This document shows positions 18,912 through 26,903 of a stretch of 64,000 bases of DNA, piece after piece. Each line of letters begins with the position of its first letter. The first letter of the stretch is position 1. The translations under genes and the position numbers were made by a program. The notes below the pieces were generated by a model, which made no database searches, had not been told where the DNA came from, and saw nothing but the letters and a program-made list of their open reading frames with translations. The stretch lies in contig CP090854.1 of the NCBI GenBank assembly GCA_041879425.1, forward strand, positions 1,550,001 through 1,614,000. The letters run 5' to 3'. The stretch is from Vibrio pomeroyi. Lineage in GTDB: Bacteria > Pseudomonadota > Gammaproteobacteria > Enterobacterales > Vibrionaceae.

Positions 18912-18951
18912 AAGGTTGTCGTTTTTATTGACTACGAAGGACGACGACCTT
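18912..18951. terminator. Hairpin between the convergent kinase and EamA genes
   Basis: AAGGTTGTCGT (18912-18922) pairs with ACGACGACCTT (18941-18951), with one G-T wobble. The right arm lies in the last codons of the EamA gene. TTTTTATT after the left arm gives it partial terminator character. Confidence 0.5.
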
Positions 18952-19756
18952 TGTAAGTAACGAGTAGGTTACCGATCAGCATCACCACACCACCAATGAT
19001 TAGCGCGAAGGTCAGTGGTTCGTCATAAAGCACAATTCCGACTACTGCGATAACAGGTAGCCTGAAAAAGTCGAGTATCATCACCAGAGTAACTTCTGCG
19101 TTCTTCATGGCTTTGGTCAAACAATAATGAGCGGAGAGTGCAGATAGGGCGACGAATAACAACCAAGCCGACTCTAGTGTTGAAGGTGTTTTCCATACTT
19201 GCCAAGACAGAATCAAGCCGATCGGCAGTTGGATTAAACACATGTAAAACAGGATAGTCAGCGGAGCCTCGGTGCTGGCTAATGATTTGGTGGACGTATG
19301 CGCGACCGCGTAACAAAATGCCGCGCACAACACGACAATAGCTCCGGCATTCATGACATCTTGAGTCGGTTGAACAATGATGACAACGCCGAGTAACCCT
19401 AATGCGATAGCCATCATTTTCTTTAGTGTGAGGCTTTCACCCAGAAAGAGGCTCGCTAATAGAGCTGTCCAAAGTGGGACGGTAAATTCAAGCGCAAACA
19501 CTTCCGAAAGGGGAAGTAATCCAATTCCAACAAACCAACCAAACTGCCCTCCAAAGTGAAAGACATTACGCAGGCTATGCAAGCGGAGTCGCTTTGTCGA
19601 AAATAGTTCCTTTTGCTTAGACACATTGATCAGTAATGACACGACACACAATCCAATGATGCTTCGTACTAACAACACTTGATAAGTACTGATATTACCG
19701 CTGAGCTCTCGTGCTCCGATGGCCATCAAACTGAATGACATCAGTGTGCCTATCAT
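18932..19756 (-). CDS. EamA/DMT-family transporter
   Basis: 274 aa with about ten membrane helices and two EamA halves; blocks such as FTVPLWTALLASLFLGE and FFRLPVIAVVGIVLYDE are typical. The family exports small metabolites such as amino acids or purines; the substrate is unknown. The first helix looks slightly clipped at ATG 19756. The preceding codons STILW are in frame, and AAGGAA (19784-19789) sits 6 nt before an ATC codon, as if the true start had been altered. It is convergent with the kinase gene. Confidence 0.75.
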   Translation of the reverse strand: MIGTLMSFSLMAIGARELSGNISTYQVLLVRSIIGLCVVSLLINVSKQKELFSTKRLRLHSLRNVFHFGGQFGWFVGIGLLPLSEVFALEFTVPLWTALLASLFLGESLTLKKMMAIALGLLGVVIIVQPTQDVMNAGAIVVLCAAFCYAVAHTSTKSLASTEAPLTILFYMCLIQLPIGLILSWQVWKTPSTLESAWLLFVALSALSAHYCLTKAMKNAEVTLVMILDFFRLPVIAVVGIVLYDEPLTFALIIGGVVMLIGNLLVTYKGRRPS

Positions 19757-19930
19757 CCAAAGAATCGTTGATGAGATAGTGATTTCCTTATCGTGCGTAT
19801 CAGGTTTCCATACTGAGTGATTGTGCAGAGTTTAACCGCTGCATTCAATTGAAACCTATTGTTTAATCAGGTTTCGCATACTTGCTATCAAGATCTCTAC
19901 AAACGGTAAATCTAATTTTTCACACGATAG

Positions 19931-19963
19931 TTATTGGCATATGCCAATAATGAGGCGTATTCT
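19931..19963 (+). promoter_or_regulatory. Palindromic operator overlapping a promoter
   Basis: TTATTGGCAT-ATGCCAATAA (19931-19950) is a perfect 20-bp palindrome. Its TTGGCA also serves as a -35 element, with TATTCT 18 bp downstream (19958-19963) as -10. The only downstream genes are the NifX-like/NqrM-like pair, so a regulator should repress or activate them here. The DUF134 protein encoded nearby is a candidate. Confidence 0.55.
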
Positions 19964-19995
19964 GAACTCCTGATCATCAATAACAGGAAGTTACC

Positions 19996-20442
19996 ATGTT
20001 ATACGCAGTACCTTGCCGCGACCTTCATGTCGGCAACCACTTTGCTCGTTCTCCGGAGATAGCTATTGTCGATGAGCGACAACAAATCAAGCATCTTATC
20101 CCATTGGTTGAGTCCGATAGCCCGTGCAATAAGAAGAAGCAATGGTTGTCTGTCGTTAAATCTTACGATGTGCAGGCTGTGGTAGTTAGACACATTGGCA
20201 AGAAGATGTTGGCGCACTTGTTCAACAACGATATTCGTGTATTTGCGTCTAAAGGAAAGGCGGAAGTGGCGACTTTGGACTTCAACAACCTGCAAGAAGT
20301 GATTGATCTTGATTATGGTCGAGAGTCACGAAATAGCGGGTGCAACAAGAAAACGTGCGGCGAGAGAGGGCACAAGAAAGAAACGTCGATTCTCACGCCC
20401 CAGTTGAACCGGTTTAGTGTTATTCGAGGTGCCCGAAAATGA
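19996..20442 (+). CDS. NifX/NifB-like (dinitrogenase cofactor-type) protein
   Basis: 148 aa. The first 115 residues form the small RNase H-like fold of the NifX/NafY/iron-molybdenum cofactor family: LYAVPCRDLHVGNHFARS, EIAIVDERQQ, VVVRHIGKKMLAHLFNNDIRVF and ATLDFNNLQEVI. Members outside diazotrophs are common next to DUF134 regulators and are thought to bind metal clusters. A C-terminal tail contains two Cys (SGCNKKTCG). The start is preceded by AGGAAGTTACC. It overlaps the next gene by 4 nt (ATGA). Confidence 0.75.
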   Translation: MLYAVPCRDLHVGNHFARSPEIAIVDERQQIKHLIPLVESDSPCNKKKQWLSVVKSYDVQAVVVRHIGKKMLAHLFNNDIRVFASKGKAEVATLDFNNLQEVIDLDYGRESRNSGCNKKTCGERGHKKETSILTPQLNRFSVIRGARK

Positions 20443-20636
20443 CCTTCTTACTCACACTAGTGGCTTTTGTTGGAGTGGTTGCGTTAATGGCAATAGGCGT
20501 GATTTTTTCACGTAAGCCGATTAAAGGCAGTTGTGGAGGGCTCGCGCAGTTAGACATCGAGCGCGAATGCAATTGCAAGGATGTGTGCGAAGGACAAAGC
20601 CGAAAGCTGTATCAGATTACTGAGCCATCACATTAG
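20439..20636 (+). CDS. NqrM-like small membrane Fe-S maturation protein (DUF539)
   Basis: 65 aa. One membrane helix (about 4-23) is followed by the pattern RKPIKGSCGGL, then CNCKDVCEG. The spacing of four Cys matches NqrM, the factor that inserts Fe into the Na+-pumping NADH dehydrogenase. This copy is in an operon with a NifX-like protein rather than with nqr genes, so it may be a paralogue with another client. Confidence 0.75.
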   Translation: MTFLLTLVAFVGVVALMAIGVIFSRKPIKGSCGGLAQLDIERECNCKDVCEGQSRKLYQITEPSH

Positions 20637-20679
20637 TGTTCTTTGAGAGCCTTTCGACAAGCAAAGTTAAAGCTTCGGA

Positions 20680-20958
20680 CTATGAGCCTTGAATCACTAA
20701 TGCATGGCCGTTGACGATGCACTTAGCGACTTTGGTCCGTGCTCGTTTAATGATGTTGCCGAACGTTTGGCGAGACACCTGCATTTGCTCGGCGGCTTCA
20801 AGTTGGTTCAGACCTTCTTGATCGGCCAGCCGAAGTGCTTCCAACTCTTCCAATAGCAGATCTTCTTTCTGAAGCTCATCCATAGGAACACCATTGGGCT
20901 TGAAGCAAGAGTAAGCCGCACGGGTACATAACTGGCGATGTTTTTTTGGTCGAGCCAT
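20680..20958 (-). CDS. DUF134 family putative DNA-binding regulator
   Basis: 92 aa. It begins MARPKKHRQLC and contains a helix-turn-helix (LRLADQEGLNQLEAAEQMQV, SRQTFGNIIKRARTKVA), as in sigma-70 region 4-like DUF134 proteins. These commonly sit beside NifX-like genes, as here. It could recognise the palindrome at 19931-19950. It is convergent with the NqrM-like gene and divergent from the thioesterase gene. Confidence 0.85.
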   Translation of the reverse strand: MARPKKHRQLCTRAAYSCFKPNGVPMDELQKEDLLLEELEALRLADQEGLNQLEAAEQMQVSRQTFGNIIKRARTKVAKCIVNGHALVIQGS

Positions 20959-21002
20959 ATCAACCTCTAAGAATCTAAGGGTAAAAAGGAATAAGGGAAA
21001 GT

Positions 21003-21452
21003 ATGAAGGTTTTTATTCCTCACAATCATCGCCGTTGCCAAGTGTGCAGCCAAGGTTTTTTCGCAGACAGCCCCATTTGTTTTGAAGCCATTGGCGTGCA
21101 TGAAGCTTTAACTAAATATGAAGCTAAACCTAAGTATGAAACTTTAATTAAGTATGAAGCTTTCGCAAAGATTGTACCAACAGATAAAGTCGAGGGCTAC
21201 GATGGCATCATGCAGGGCGGTATTGTCACTACATTGCACGACAGCGCGATGCTGCATTGTTTGTTCCAAAACAGTATCAGTGCGATGACGGTGAGTTTAA
21301 CGTCTCGTTTTCATCATCCAATCGCCATTGGTCAAGAGTTGGAAGTTCGCGCTCAATGGGTCAAAAGCAGACGCAATATTCACTTCTTAGAGAGCAAAAT
21401 TATTCAGAATGGGAAGCTTTGTTCATCGGCACAAAGCCAGTTTATGTCTTAG
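21003..21452 (+). CDS. PaaI-type hot-dog thioesterase with an internal repeat
   Basis: 149 aa. The C-terminal 95 residues form a hot-dog domain (VEGYDGIMQGGIVTTLHDSA, VSLTSRFHHPIAIGQELEVR, FLESKIIQNGKLCSSAQSQF) of the PaaI/YbgC kind that hydrolyses acyl-CoA thioesters. The N-terminus has a Cys-rich piece (RRCQVCSQG). An unusual linker of three and a half six-residue repeats (EALTKY, EAKPKY, ETLIKY, EAFAKI) lies between the two. This linker is not typical of the family. The start has GGGAAAGT upstream. Confidence 0.75.
   Translation: MKVFIPHNHRRCQVCSQGFFADSPICFEAIGVHEALTKYEAKPKYETLIKYEAFAKIVPTDKVEGYDGIMQGGIVTTLHDSAMLHCLFQNSISAMTVSLTSRFHHPIAIGQELEVRAQWVKSRRNIHFLESKIIQNGKLCSSAQSQFMS
21101..21170 (+). 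repeat. 18-bp imperfect tandem repeat inside the thioesterase gene
   Basis: Units at 21101-21118, 21119-21136 and 21137-21154, with a partial unit to 21170. All begin TGAA(G/A)CT, and the full units end in A(A/G)TA. The period is a multiple of three, so copy changes keep the frame and lengthen or shorten the linker by six residues. Confidence 0.8.
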
Positions 21453-21637
21453 GTTTACAGCCCAATATTTTGCAGAATAATTAGGGTTCTCTATAGTTAA
21501 AGTAACAACTATTAAAGCTAGGGTAGCATTGAATTTATCATAAACTCTTTTCACTTCTGAGGACGCTAAGGTGTGTTCGCTAGGCGAGCCTTTGCACTCG
21601 ATTCAATTCATCGCTGCCTTTTTCTGGAGGGCTGCTG

Positions 21638-22729
21638 ATGCAAAAATTCTTCAAATCGACATTTCGATACTGTGCTCTTTCAATCGTTTTACTTTTTCCA
21701 TTTTTCAGCACTTTTGCTTCGTCTGCTCCGCTTAAAGTTGGCGTTTACCCTTGTCCTCCTTTTGTTATTGGCTCTATGGATAATGAGTGGGATGGACTCA
21801 GCATTGAGCTTTGGAAGAAGATCGCCCAAGACATGGGCGTTGAGTTCGCGGTAGAAAATCACCCTCTCGATGATTTACTCAGCTCGATAGAAACGGGGCA
21901 AATCGACATTGGTGTCTCTTGCATCTCAATCACGCCAGAACGTGAACTGTTCGCTGATTTCTCACATTCATTCTACGAAACTCACCTTGCTATCGCAGTG
22001 AAGAAGAAAGGCTACCTAGAGGCGTTACATTCGATATTCTTGAACCCTGCGTTGTGGCTCATTATTGGAGTGGTCGTCTTTGTCGCCGGGGCTATTGGCG
22101 CATTCTTCTATGCCTTGGAACATGGAGAAAACGAAAAGCTCTACTCCATGAAAAGCCGCACGGGGCGTTGGCTAGAGAGTTTTATTCTCGGTTTGCTTTT
22201 TATTACCCGAGGTCCCTTTAATTACTTTGAATTTAAGAGCTTAACAGGGCGAATTGCGACGGTGTTCATTGGTGTGTTCAGCATGCTTTTTATTGCAAGT
22301 ATTACCGCTGTGTTGGCGAGTAAACTCACGCTTAGCCAAGGATCTTCACAGATCAAAGGAATCAATGATCTAGCGAATGTAAAAGTAGGTGCCAAGGTCG
22401 CGACTACGTCCTCGCTGTTACTGACTAGCTTTGGTATCAGACACGAAAACTACATCGATATGCCAAGGCTTTTGGTTGCGCTAGAGGAAGGGGAGGTAGA
22501 TGCCATTGTAGCCGATGATGTGGTGCTCAAATATATGATCGGTAACGGTAGAATGAGCGGCCAATTTGAAGATTTAGAGGTGCTGCCGTATCAGCTAGAG
22601 AAACAAAACTACGGTTTCATCATCACGGAAAATAACCCGTATGAAGAAGAGATAAACCGCGCACTGCTGCAAATTCGAGAATCTAGGAAGTGGCGTAAAA
22701 TCTTAGTCGAATACTTTGCGGATAAGTAA
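21638..22729 (+). CDS. Glutamate-receptor-like ion channel (substrate-binding domain plus pore)
   Basis: 363 aa. After a signal peptide (about 1-29) comes the first lobe of an amino-acid-type binding protein (APLKVGVYPCPPFV to about 130). A membrane helix (ALWLIIGVVVFVAGAIGAFF), a re-entrant segment (about 181-206) and another helix (GRIATVFIGVFSMLFIASI, then TAVLASKLT) follow. The second lobe (INDLANVKVGAKV ... NYGFIITENNPYEEEINRAL) ends the protein. A binding domain split by a P-loop module is the design of GluR0-type prokaryotic ionotropic receptors. The filter-position residues are ITRGPFNYFEF, not the K+ filter TVGYG. Ligand and ion are unknown. GGAGGG precedes the start. Confidence 0.8.
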   Translation: MQKFFKSTFRYCALSIVLLFPFFSTFASSAPLKVGVYPCPPFVIGSMDNEWDGLSIELWKKIAQDMGVEFAVENHPLDDLLSSIETGQIDIGVSCISITPERELFADFSHSFYETHLAIAVKKKGYLEALHSIFLNPALWLIIGVVVFVAGAIGAFFYALEHGENEKLYSMKSRTGRWLESFILGLLFITRGPFNYFEFKSLTGRIATVFIGVFSMLFIASITAVLASKLTLSQGSSQIKGINDLANVKVGAKVATTSSLLLTSFGIRHENYIDMPRLLVALEEGEVDAIVADDVVLKYMIGNGRMSGQFEDLEVLPYQLEKQNYGFIITENNPYEEEINRALLQIRESRKWRKILVEYFADK

Positions 22730-22770
22730 CCGACACTAGTGACAAGCTTGAGCTTTGTGGGTATTTACCG

Positions 22771-22974
22771 TTACAGCTGGTCAGAACTTGAAGCTTTGTT
22801 TTTCTTGAAGTATTTGAACCCTGTCCAAACGGCATAAGCCGCAACACCAACGATAAGCGCAGAGCGAAGGAGGATGGGCGCGTCATGCTCAAGTTGGCTA
22901 ACGTGCGGCACAATACTGGCGAACAATCGGCTGGTGAACAGCAGTCCCATAACTAACATAATAACTTTATTCAT
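22771..22974 (-). CDS. Small membrane protein of unknown function
   Basis: 67 aa. A signal-like N-terminus (MNKVIMLVMGLLFTSRLFAS), a second hydrophobic stretch (SALIVGVAAYAVWTGFKYF) and a basic tail (KKNKASSSDQL) are present. AAGG lies about 10 nt before ATG 22974. It is convergent with the channel gene. No family is recognised; the overlapping frame at 22683-22913 is a shadow. Confidence 0.55.
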   Translation of the reverse strand: MNKVIMLVMGLLFTSRLFASIVPHVSQLEHDAPILLRSALIVGVAAYAVWTGFKYFKKNKASSSDQL

Positions 22975-23257
22975 GTGACCAGCCTTTCAATGAGATGCGT
23001 TATACAGAACAGTTATTGGCGGGTTACGCTATTAACGCGACCAAGAACGGTTCTGCTTGGAAATAAAAGCATGCGCTTCTCAAGCCTAACCGTCAACGCG
23101 ATATCGGTCTAAAGCCAGTAAGCTAAAATTTCGTTTTTGGAAGTGGATTGTTCTGTAGTGGTAACTTGATTTTTGAACCAGTTAGGGGGAGCCACAGTCT
23201 CTATGGGGAATTTTATTTTCCTGATTATTATTCTGATTTATGATCGCATGCAATCTT

Positions 23258-23285
23258 AGGGGGACAAATGTCCTCCTTTTTGTTT
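23258..23285 (+). terminator. Terminator-like hairpin in the pnuC leader (possible attenuator)
   Basis: AGGGGGAC (23258-23265) pairs with GTCCTCCT (23270-23277), one G-T wobble, loop AAAT, followed by TTTTTGTTTC. The nearest forward gene upstream ends at 22729, more than 500 bp away. The hairpin therefore more likely acts in the leader of pnuC, whose ATG is 60 bp further on. Confidence 0.55.
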
Positions 23286-23341
23286 CTGTCGGCGCAATAA
23301 GATAGGTGCTACTAAAAAAACAAATAATAAAGGACATCCCT

Positions 23342-24076
23342 ATGGACCTATTAGCCCTACTTGATATCAACAATACCCTAGTTAACATCCCAATAGGAGA
23401 TGGCTATGCAATGAGCTGGATCGAAGCATTCGGCACTGTATTTGGCCTGTTGTGTATTTGGTTTGCAAGCCAAGAGAAAACCATTAACTACTTGTTCGGA
23501 TTGCTGAATGTCACCTTATTTGCGGTTATCTTTTTTCAAATTCAGTTATATGGACTTTTACTTCTTCAACTCTTTTTCTTCTGTGCCAACATTTACGGTT
23601 GGTACGCATGGACACGACCTAATGAGCAAGGTGAAACACTAGAAGTTCGTTGGTTGAGCCAAAATAAGCTCGTAGCAACGGCTGCAGCGTGTGCGATTTC
23701 GATTGCTTTGCTAACTATGTACATCGACCCATTCTTCTTTGCGCTAGCAAACATTGCAGTTGATAGCCTGAATCTATTTGGTGCGGATTTAGCTGAGCCA
23801 GTACTTGAGCCGGATGCGTTCCCATTCTGGGATGCGACAATGACCATTCTATCGATCGTTGCTCAAGTTCTTATGACACGAAAGTATGTTGAAAACTGGA
23901 TACTTTGGATTGTGATTAACATTATCAGTGTTGGTATTTACGCGACGCAGGGCGTTTACGCAATGTCTGTCCAATACGCTATTTTGATGTTTATTGCGGC
24001 GAACGGTACTCGTGAGTGGGCTCGTACAGCTAAACGTAACAGTGATAAACCAGTGACTCAAGCAACGGTTTCTTAG
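23342..24076 (+). CDS. pnuC: Nicotinamide riboside transporter PnuC
   Basis: 244 aa, about seven membrane helices. PnuC features are visible: MSWIEAFGTVFGLLCIWFAS, NIYGWYAWT (substrate-binding WxxxWxxW-type region) and TRKYVENWILWIVINIISVG. PnuC facilitates entry of nicotinamide riboside for NAD synthesis. The start at 23342 is chosen because AAAGGA lies 8 nt upstream; the longer reading has none. It is 8 bp from the nucleoside phosphorylase gene, and the two form an uptake/salvage operon. Confidence 0.9.
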   Translation: MDLLALLDINNTLVNIPIGDGYAMSWIEAFGTVFGLLCIWFASQEKTINYLFGLLNVTLFAVIFFQIQLYGLLLLQLFFFCANIYGWYAWTRPNEQGETLEVRWLSQNKLVATAAACAISIALLTMYIDPFFFALANIAVDSLNLFGADLAEPVLEPDAFPFWDATMTILSIVAQVLMTRKYVENWILWIVINIISVGIYATQGVYAMSVQYAILMFIAANGTREWARTAKRNSDKPVTQATVS

Positions 24077-24084
24077 GAGTTAAA

Positions 24085-24813
24085 ATGGCAAAGCAACCTC
24101 ATATTGGCGTTGATGAAACGCAAATTGCCCCGTTAGTCATTGTTTGTGGTGAGCCAGATAGAGCGAATCGCATTGCGAATTTACTTGAGCATGCTGAGTT
24201 GGTCTCTGAAAACCGTGAATATCGAATTTTTACTGGTACTTATCAAGGCAAAGCAATATCGGTTTGTAGTACGGGCATTGGCGCACCTTCTATGATTATT
24301 GCGGTTGAAGAGCTTAAGTTTTGTGGCGCGACTCATATCGTAAGAGTCGGCTCTGCGGGTGCGATGCAATCACACATCGGGCTTGGCGAATTGATTGTTG
24401 CAGAGGGTGCAGTTCGTGATGAGGGTGGTTCTGCAGCTTACGTAAAACCGTCGTATCCGGCTTATGCGAGCTTCTCTCTGCTGAAAGAGTTAGATGGGTT
24501 CTTGCAGCAGCAATCGACACCTTACTATTTAGGAACGGTTCGCTCACACGACAGCTTTTATACGGATGACGAACAGTCGCTTTGTCAGTACTGGAACGGC
24601 AAAGGTATATTAGGTGCAGACATGGAAACATCGGCATTGTTTACTGTCGGTCGCTTGAGAGGCGTTAACGTAGCTTCCATCCTGAACAATGTTGTTTTGT
24701 ACGAACAAGATGTAAAAGACGGTGTTGGACAGTATGTCGATGAAGCCCAAGTGATGATGCAAGGCGAACGACTTGCGTCACTAGCGGCATTAGAAGCCTT
24801 GATTGCTCAATAA
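24085..24813 (+). CDS. Nucleoside phosphorylase (uridine phosphorylase-like)
   Basis: 242 aa of the PNP/UDP family: VIVCGEPDRANRIANLL, STGIGAPSMIIAVEEL, IVRVGSAGAMQ and the ribose-binding DMETSALFTVGRLRG. These enzymes cleave the N-glycosidic bond with phosphate. Because it follows pnuC directly, the likely substrate is nicotinamide riboside or a related nucleoside; this is context inference. AGGAG precedes the start, and a strong terminator follows. Confidence 0.85.
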   Translation: MAKQPHIGVDETQIAPLVIVCGEPDRANRIANLLEHAELVSENREYRIFTGTYQGKAISVCSTGIGAPSMIIAVEELKFCGATHIVRVGSAGAMQSHIGLGELIVAEGAVRDEGGSAAYVKPSYPAYASFSLLKELDGFLQQQSTPYYLGTVRSHDSFYTDDEQSLCQYWNGKGILGADMETSALFTVGRLRGVNVASILNNVVLYEQDVKDGVGQYVDEAQVMMQGERLASLAALEALIAQ

Positions 24814-24835
24814 AGCTTGAACAAACTACTGATAA

Positions 24836-24862
24836 AAGCGATGGGAGACCGTCGCTTTTTTT
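24836..24862 (+). terminator. Intrinsic terminator of the pnuC operon
   Basis: AAGCGATGG pairs with CCGTCGCTT around loop GAGA, followed by TTTTTATTG. It lies 22 bp after the stop. Confidence 0.85.
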
Positions 24863-24940
24863 ATTGTTCTCTGTATTGGTTTAAGCCGCTACAATCGCTA
24901 ATAACATCAACAGCAGTTTATGCAATGAGAGACAGTCAGT

Positions 24941-25621
24941 ATGAAGGTCGCACCATACTCAAGCGGACGTTTTAAAAATTACCTAGAACAGAAAAGCTCT
25001 GAATTCAAAGCTCTCATTTACCAACACCAAGTCAGTTCGCGCTATTTTGACAAGAATGATGAAATTCTGCGCCAAGGTGAACAGCTTCAACACCTCTATG
25101 TTGTGCCAGCTGGGAGGGTATCCATGAGTATCTCTGCAGCTAACGGGCGACGCTTTCAGTTAGGAGAGGTGAGCTGCGACTATCATATCTTTGGTGAGAT
25201 GGAGTTCTTCACTCAAACACCTTGCCAATGGAATGTAGTGGCAGATGAACACATGCAGGTTGATGTTATTTGTATCCAGAAACTATCAGAAGCATTACAT
25301 GATAAGCCGGAGATGATGTTCTTTTTCGCCTCAGCGTTGGCCGAAGATTATCAAGACTCGATGGGCATTTACACCAATCGTCTTTTACATTCGATTACCT
25401 ACAACATTGCCTACGATTTGCTGGTGCAAAGCCAGACCAATACCGTGTTAGGCGGGTTCGATAAAGTGAATCAAGAAGCGGAACGTTTTGGCACATCGAG
25501 CAGGGTGTACCGCAGAGCAGTCAAAGACTTATTCGATAAAGGCTTTATCAAGAAAGGGCAACAAGGGTTGGAGATTATCGACCAGCAAGAACTGAAAGCC
25601 TTTATTGATTCTTATGAGTGA
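24941..25621 (+). CDS. Crp/Fnr-family transcriptional regulator
   Basis: 226 aa. A cyclic-nucleotide-binding-type beta-barrel (about 20-130; FDKNDEILRQGEQLQHLYVV, GRVSMSISAANGRRFQLGEV, FGEMEF) is followed by a helical linker and a DNA-binding helix-turn-helix (ERFGTSSRVYRRAVKDLFDKG). It lacks the Cys cluster of Fnr, and the canonical phosphate-binding cassette of Crp is not complete, so its effector is unknown. It resembles YeiL-type regulators. Confidence 0.8.
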   Translation: MKVAPYSSGRFKNYLEQKSSEFKALIYQHQVSSRYFDKNDEILRQGEQLQHLYVVPAGRVSMSISAANGRRFQLGEVSCDYHIFGEMEFFTQTPCQWNVVADEHMQVDVICIQKLSEALHDKPEMMFFFASALAEDYQDSMGIYTNRLLHSITYNIAYDLLVQSQTNTVLGGFDKVNQEAERFGTSSRVYRRAVKDLFDKGFIKKGQQGLEIIDQQELKAFIDSYE

Positions 25622-25626
25622 ATAAA

Positions 25627-25648
25627 AGGCCCCGCGATTGCGAGGCCT
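25627..25648 (-). terminator. Intrinsic terminator of the VirK-like gene
   Basis: On the reverse strand AGGCCTCGC-AATC-GCGGGGCCT is followed by TTTTATTC. The same GGCCTCGC stem recurs in other terminators of the window. Confidence 0.75.
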
Positions 25649-25666
25649 CGGTTCTGTTCTATTAAA

Positions 25667-26581
25667 TCAGCTCGCTTTTGCTAGTTGCATTGGTGGCACA
25701 TAAGAACCGTTAGTGTGCTGACTGAATACGTTATGTAGGTCTTGTTCATATAGATCTAGCCAAGCATAGCGCTCACGATATAGTTTTCGTTTCTGACGTT
25801 TAAGTACCTCAAGATCTTTCCTTGTTGACTGGATGGGTAGAGCATAAAAACATTTGTTATGTTGCTGACCTTCGTGCTCTTCCCATAAGCTATTGTATTT
25901 AAGACTTATCTCTTTTCCTTTTTTCCCATAGCGCGAAGCGTTGTATACATGTCCGGTTTCGTTGACTGCATAGATGTGATTCACACCTAAACTGGTCGCC
26001 ATTAATCGAAGGGTTTCGACCATAAAGGACTTTGGTCTTAAACCATAAAATGCCTTTGTGAATGCACGGCTGAACCCATTGTCATTTGCTCCGCCTTGAA
26101 CGCCACCAATGTAGATATCATTGTTAAAAACAGAGAATGATATGGTGTACATCTTGTTCAACATGGAATCAGTAAGGGAGAGAGTAAGCTCGCCTTCTTT
26201 TCTCGAATTTCTTTCAAAGCTCAGGTTTAGCAAGTAGGTTTGCTCGCCGATTTCTAGCTCTAGAAGGTTAAGCCTTTCGTTATATATTTGATGGCGAGCT
26301 TCTGTTGTGAACTTTTCTTCGAACCAATCATAATGCTTTGATAGTATTTCGATTTTTTCTTTTTTACTGAAGTCAGTGCACAAGTAAGGGGTGACAAACT
26401 TAGATAGGAAATTTGGCTGCTTTTTGAATAAGAGCTTTCTCTCGGCAGAGCTGAAATTCTCATTCATTTTTTTAGTATCTGAATAATAAAACAGTGCACG
26501 AGCAGCGAACTTAATTATCGCTTTGTACTTTCCCTTATTCTTATGGACATTAGCGTCAATCCCCATGCGAACTACATTCAT
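25667..26581 (-). CDS. VirK/YbjX (DUF535) family protein
   Basis: 304 aa from ATG 26581, preceded by GAGGTGATT; a longer frame to 26656 lacks a ribosome site. DUF535 blocks are visible: LNLLELEIGEQTYLLNLSF, IYIGGVQGG, LRPKSFMVETLRLMATSLGV, YGKKGKEISLKYNSLWEE and FYALPIQSTRKDLEVLKRQK. Family members (VirK of Shigella, YbjX) affect envelope and virulence traits by unknown means. It is soluble without a signal peptide. Confidence 0.85.
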   Translation of the reverse strand: MNVVRMGIDANVHKNKGKYKAIIKFAARALFYYSDTKKMNENFSSAERKLLFKKQPNFLSKFVTPYLCTDFSKKEKIEILSKHYDWFEEKFTTEARHQIYNERLNLLELEIGEQTYLLNLSFERNSRKEGELTLSLTDSMLNKMYTISFSVFNNDIYIGGVQGGANDNGFSRAFTKAFYGLRPKSFMVETLRLMATSLGVNHIYAVNETGHVYNASRYGKKGKEISLKYNSLWEEHEGQQHNKCFYALPIQSTRKDLEVLKRQKRKLYRERYAWLDLYEQDLHNVFSQHTNGSYVPPMQLAKAS

Positions 26582-26820
26582 AATCACCTCAACGAAGAAG
26601 CACAACACAAACACATCAGTGCCGCGAACAGCTTCCTTTCTTCTCACAAATAACAAGGGAGATGATGATAATGAAAAGTGTCTTTTGGGTATGTATGGGT
26701 ATGTATAGCAATGTAATTGAGTCAGTTACTTAGTGCTCAGAACTTATTCAATCTTCTATTAATAATCACATCGGATTGATAGGAATAATGGGGGGAGGAG
26801 TCGGTTAATTCTAAATAAAC

Positions 26821-26848
26821 AATGCCACTGCAGGGTTGCAGTGGCATT
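26821..26848. terminator. Strong hairpin terminator downstream of the HU-linked small gene
   Basis: AATGCCACTGCA (26821-26832) and TGCAGTGGCATT (26837-26848) are perfectly complementary, with loop GGGT. It lies 55 bp beyond the stop of the reverse-strand gene at 26904. Confidence 0.75.
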
Positions 26849-26903
26849 TGAACGCTAACAATCTATTACTTTGCTCAAGCCTAAACTTTAGTTCTTATAT
26901 AAA

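Noticed and set aside
22683..22913. 76-codon reverse frame near the channel gene
   Set aside because: Overlaps the better supported 67-aa membrane protein frame and the end of the channel gene.
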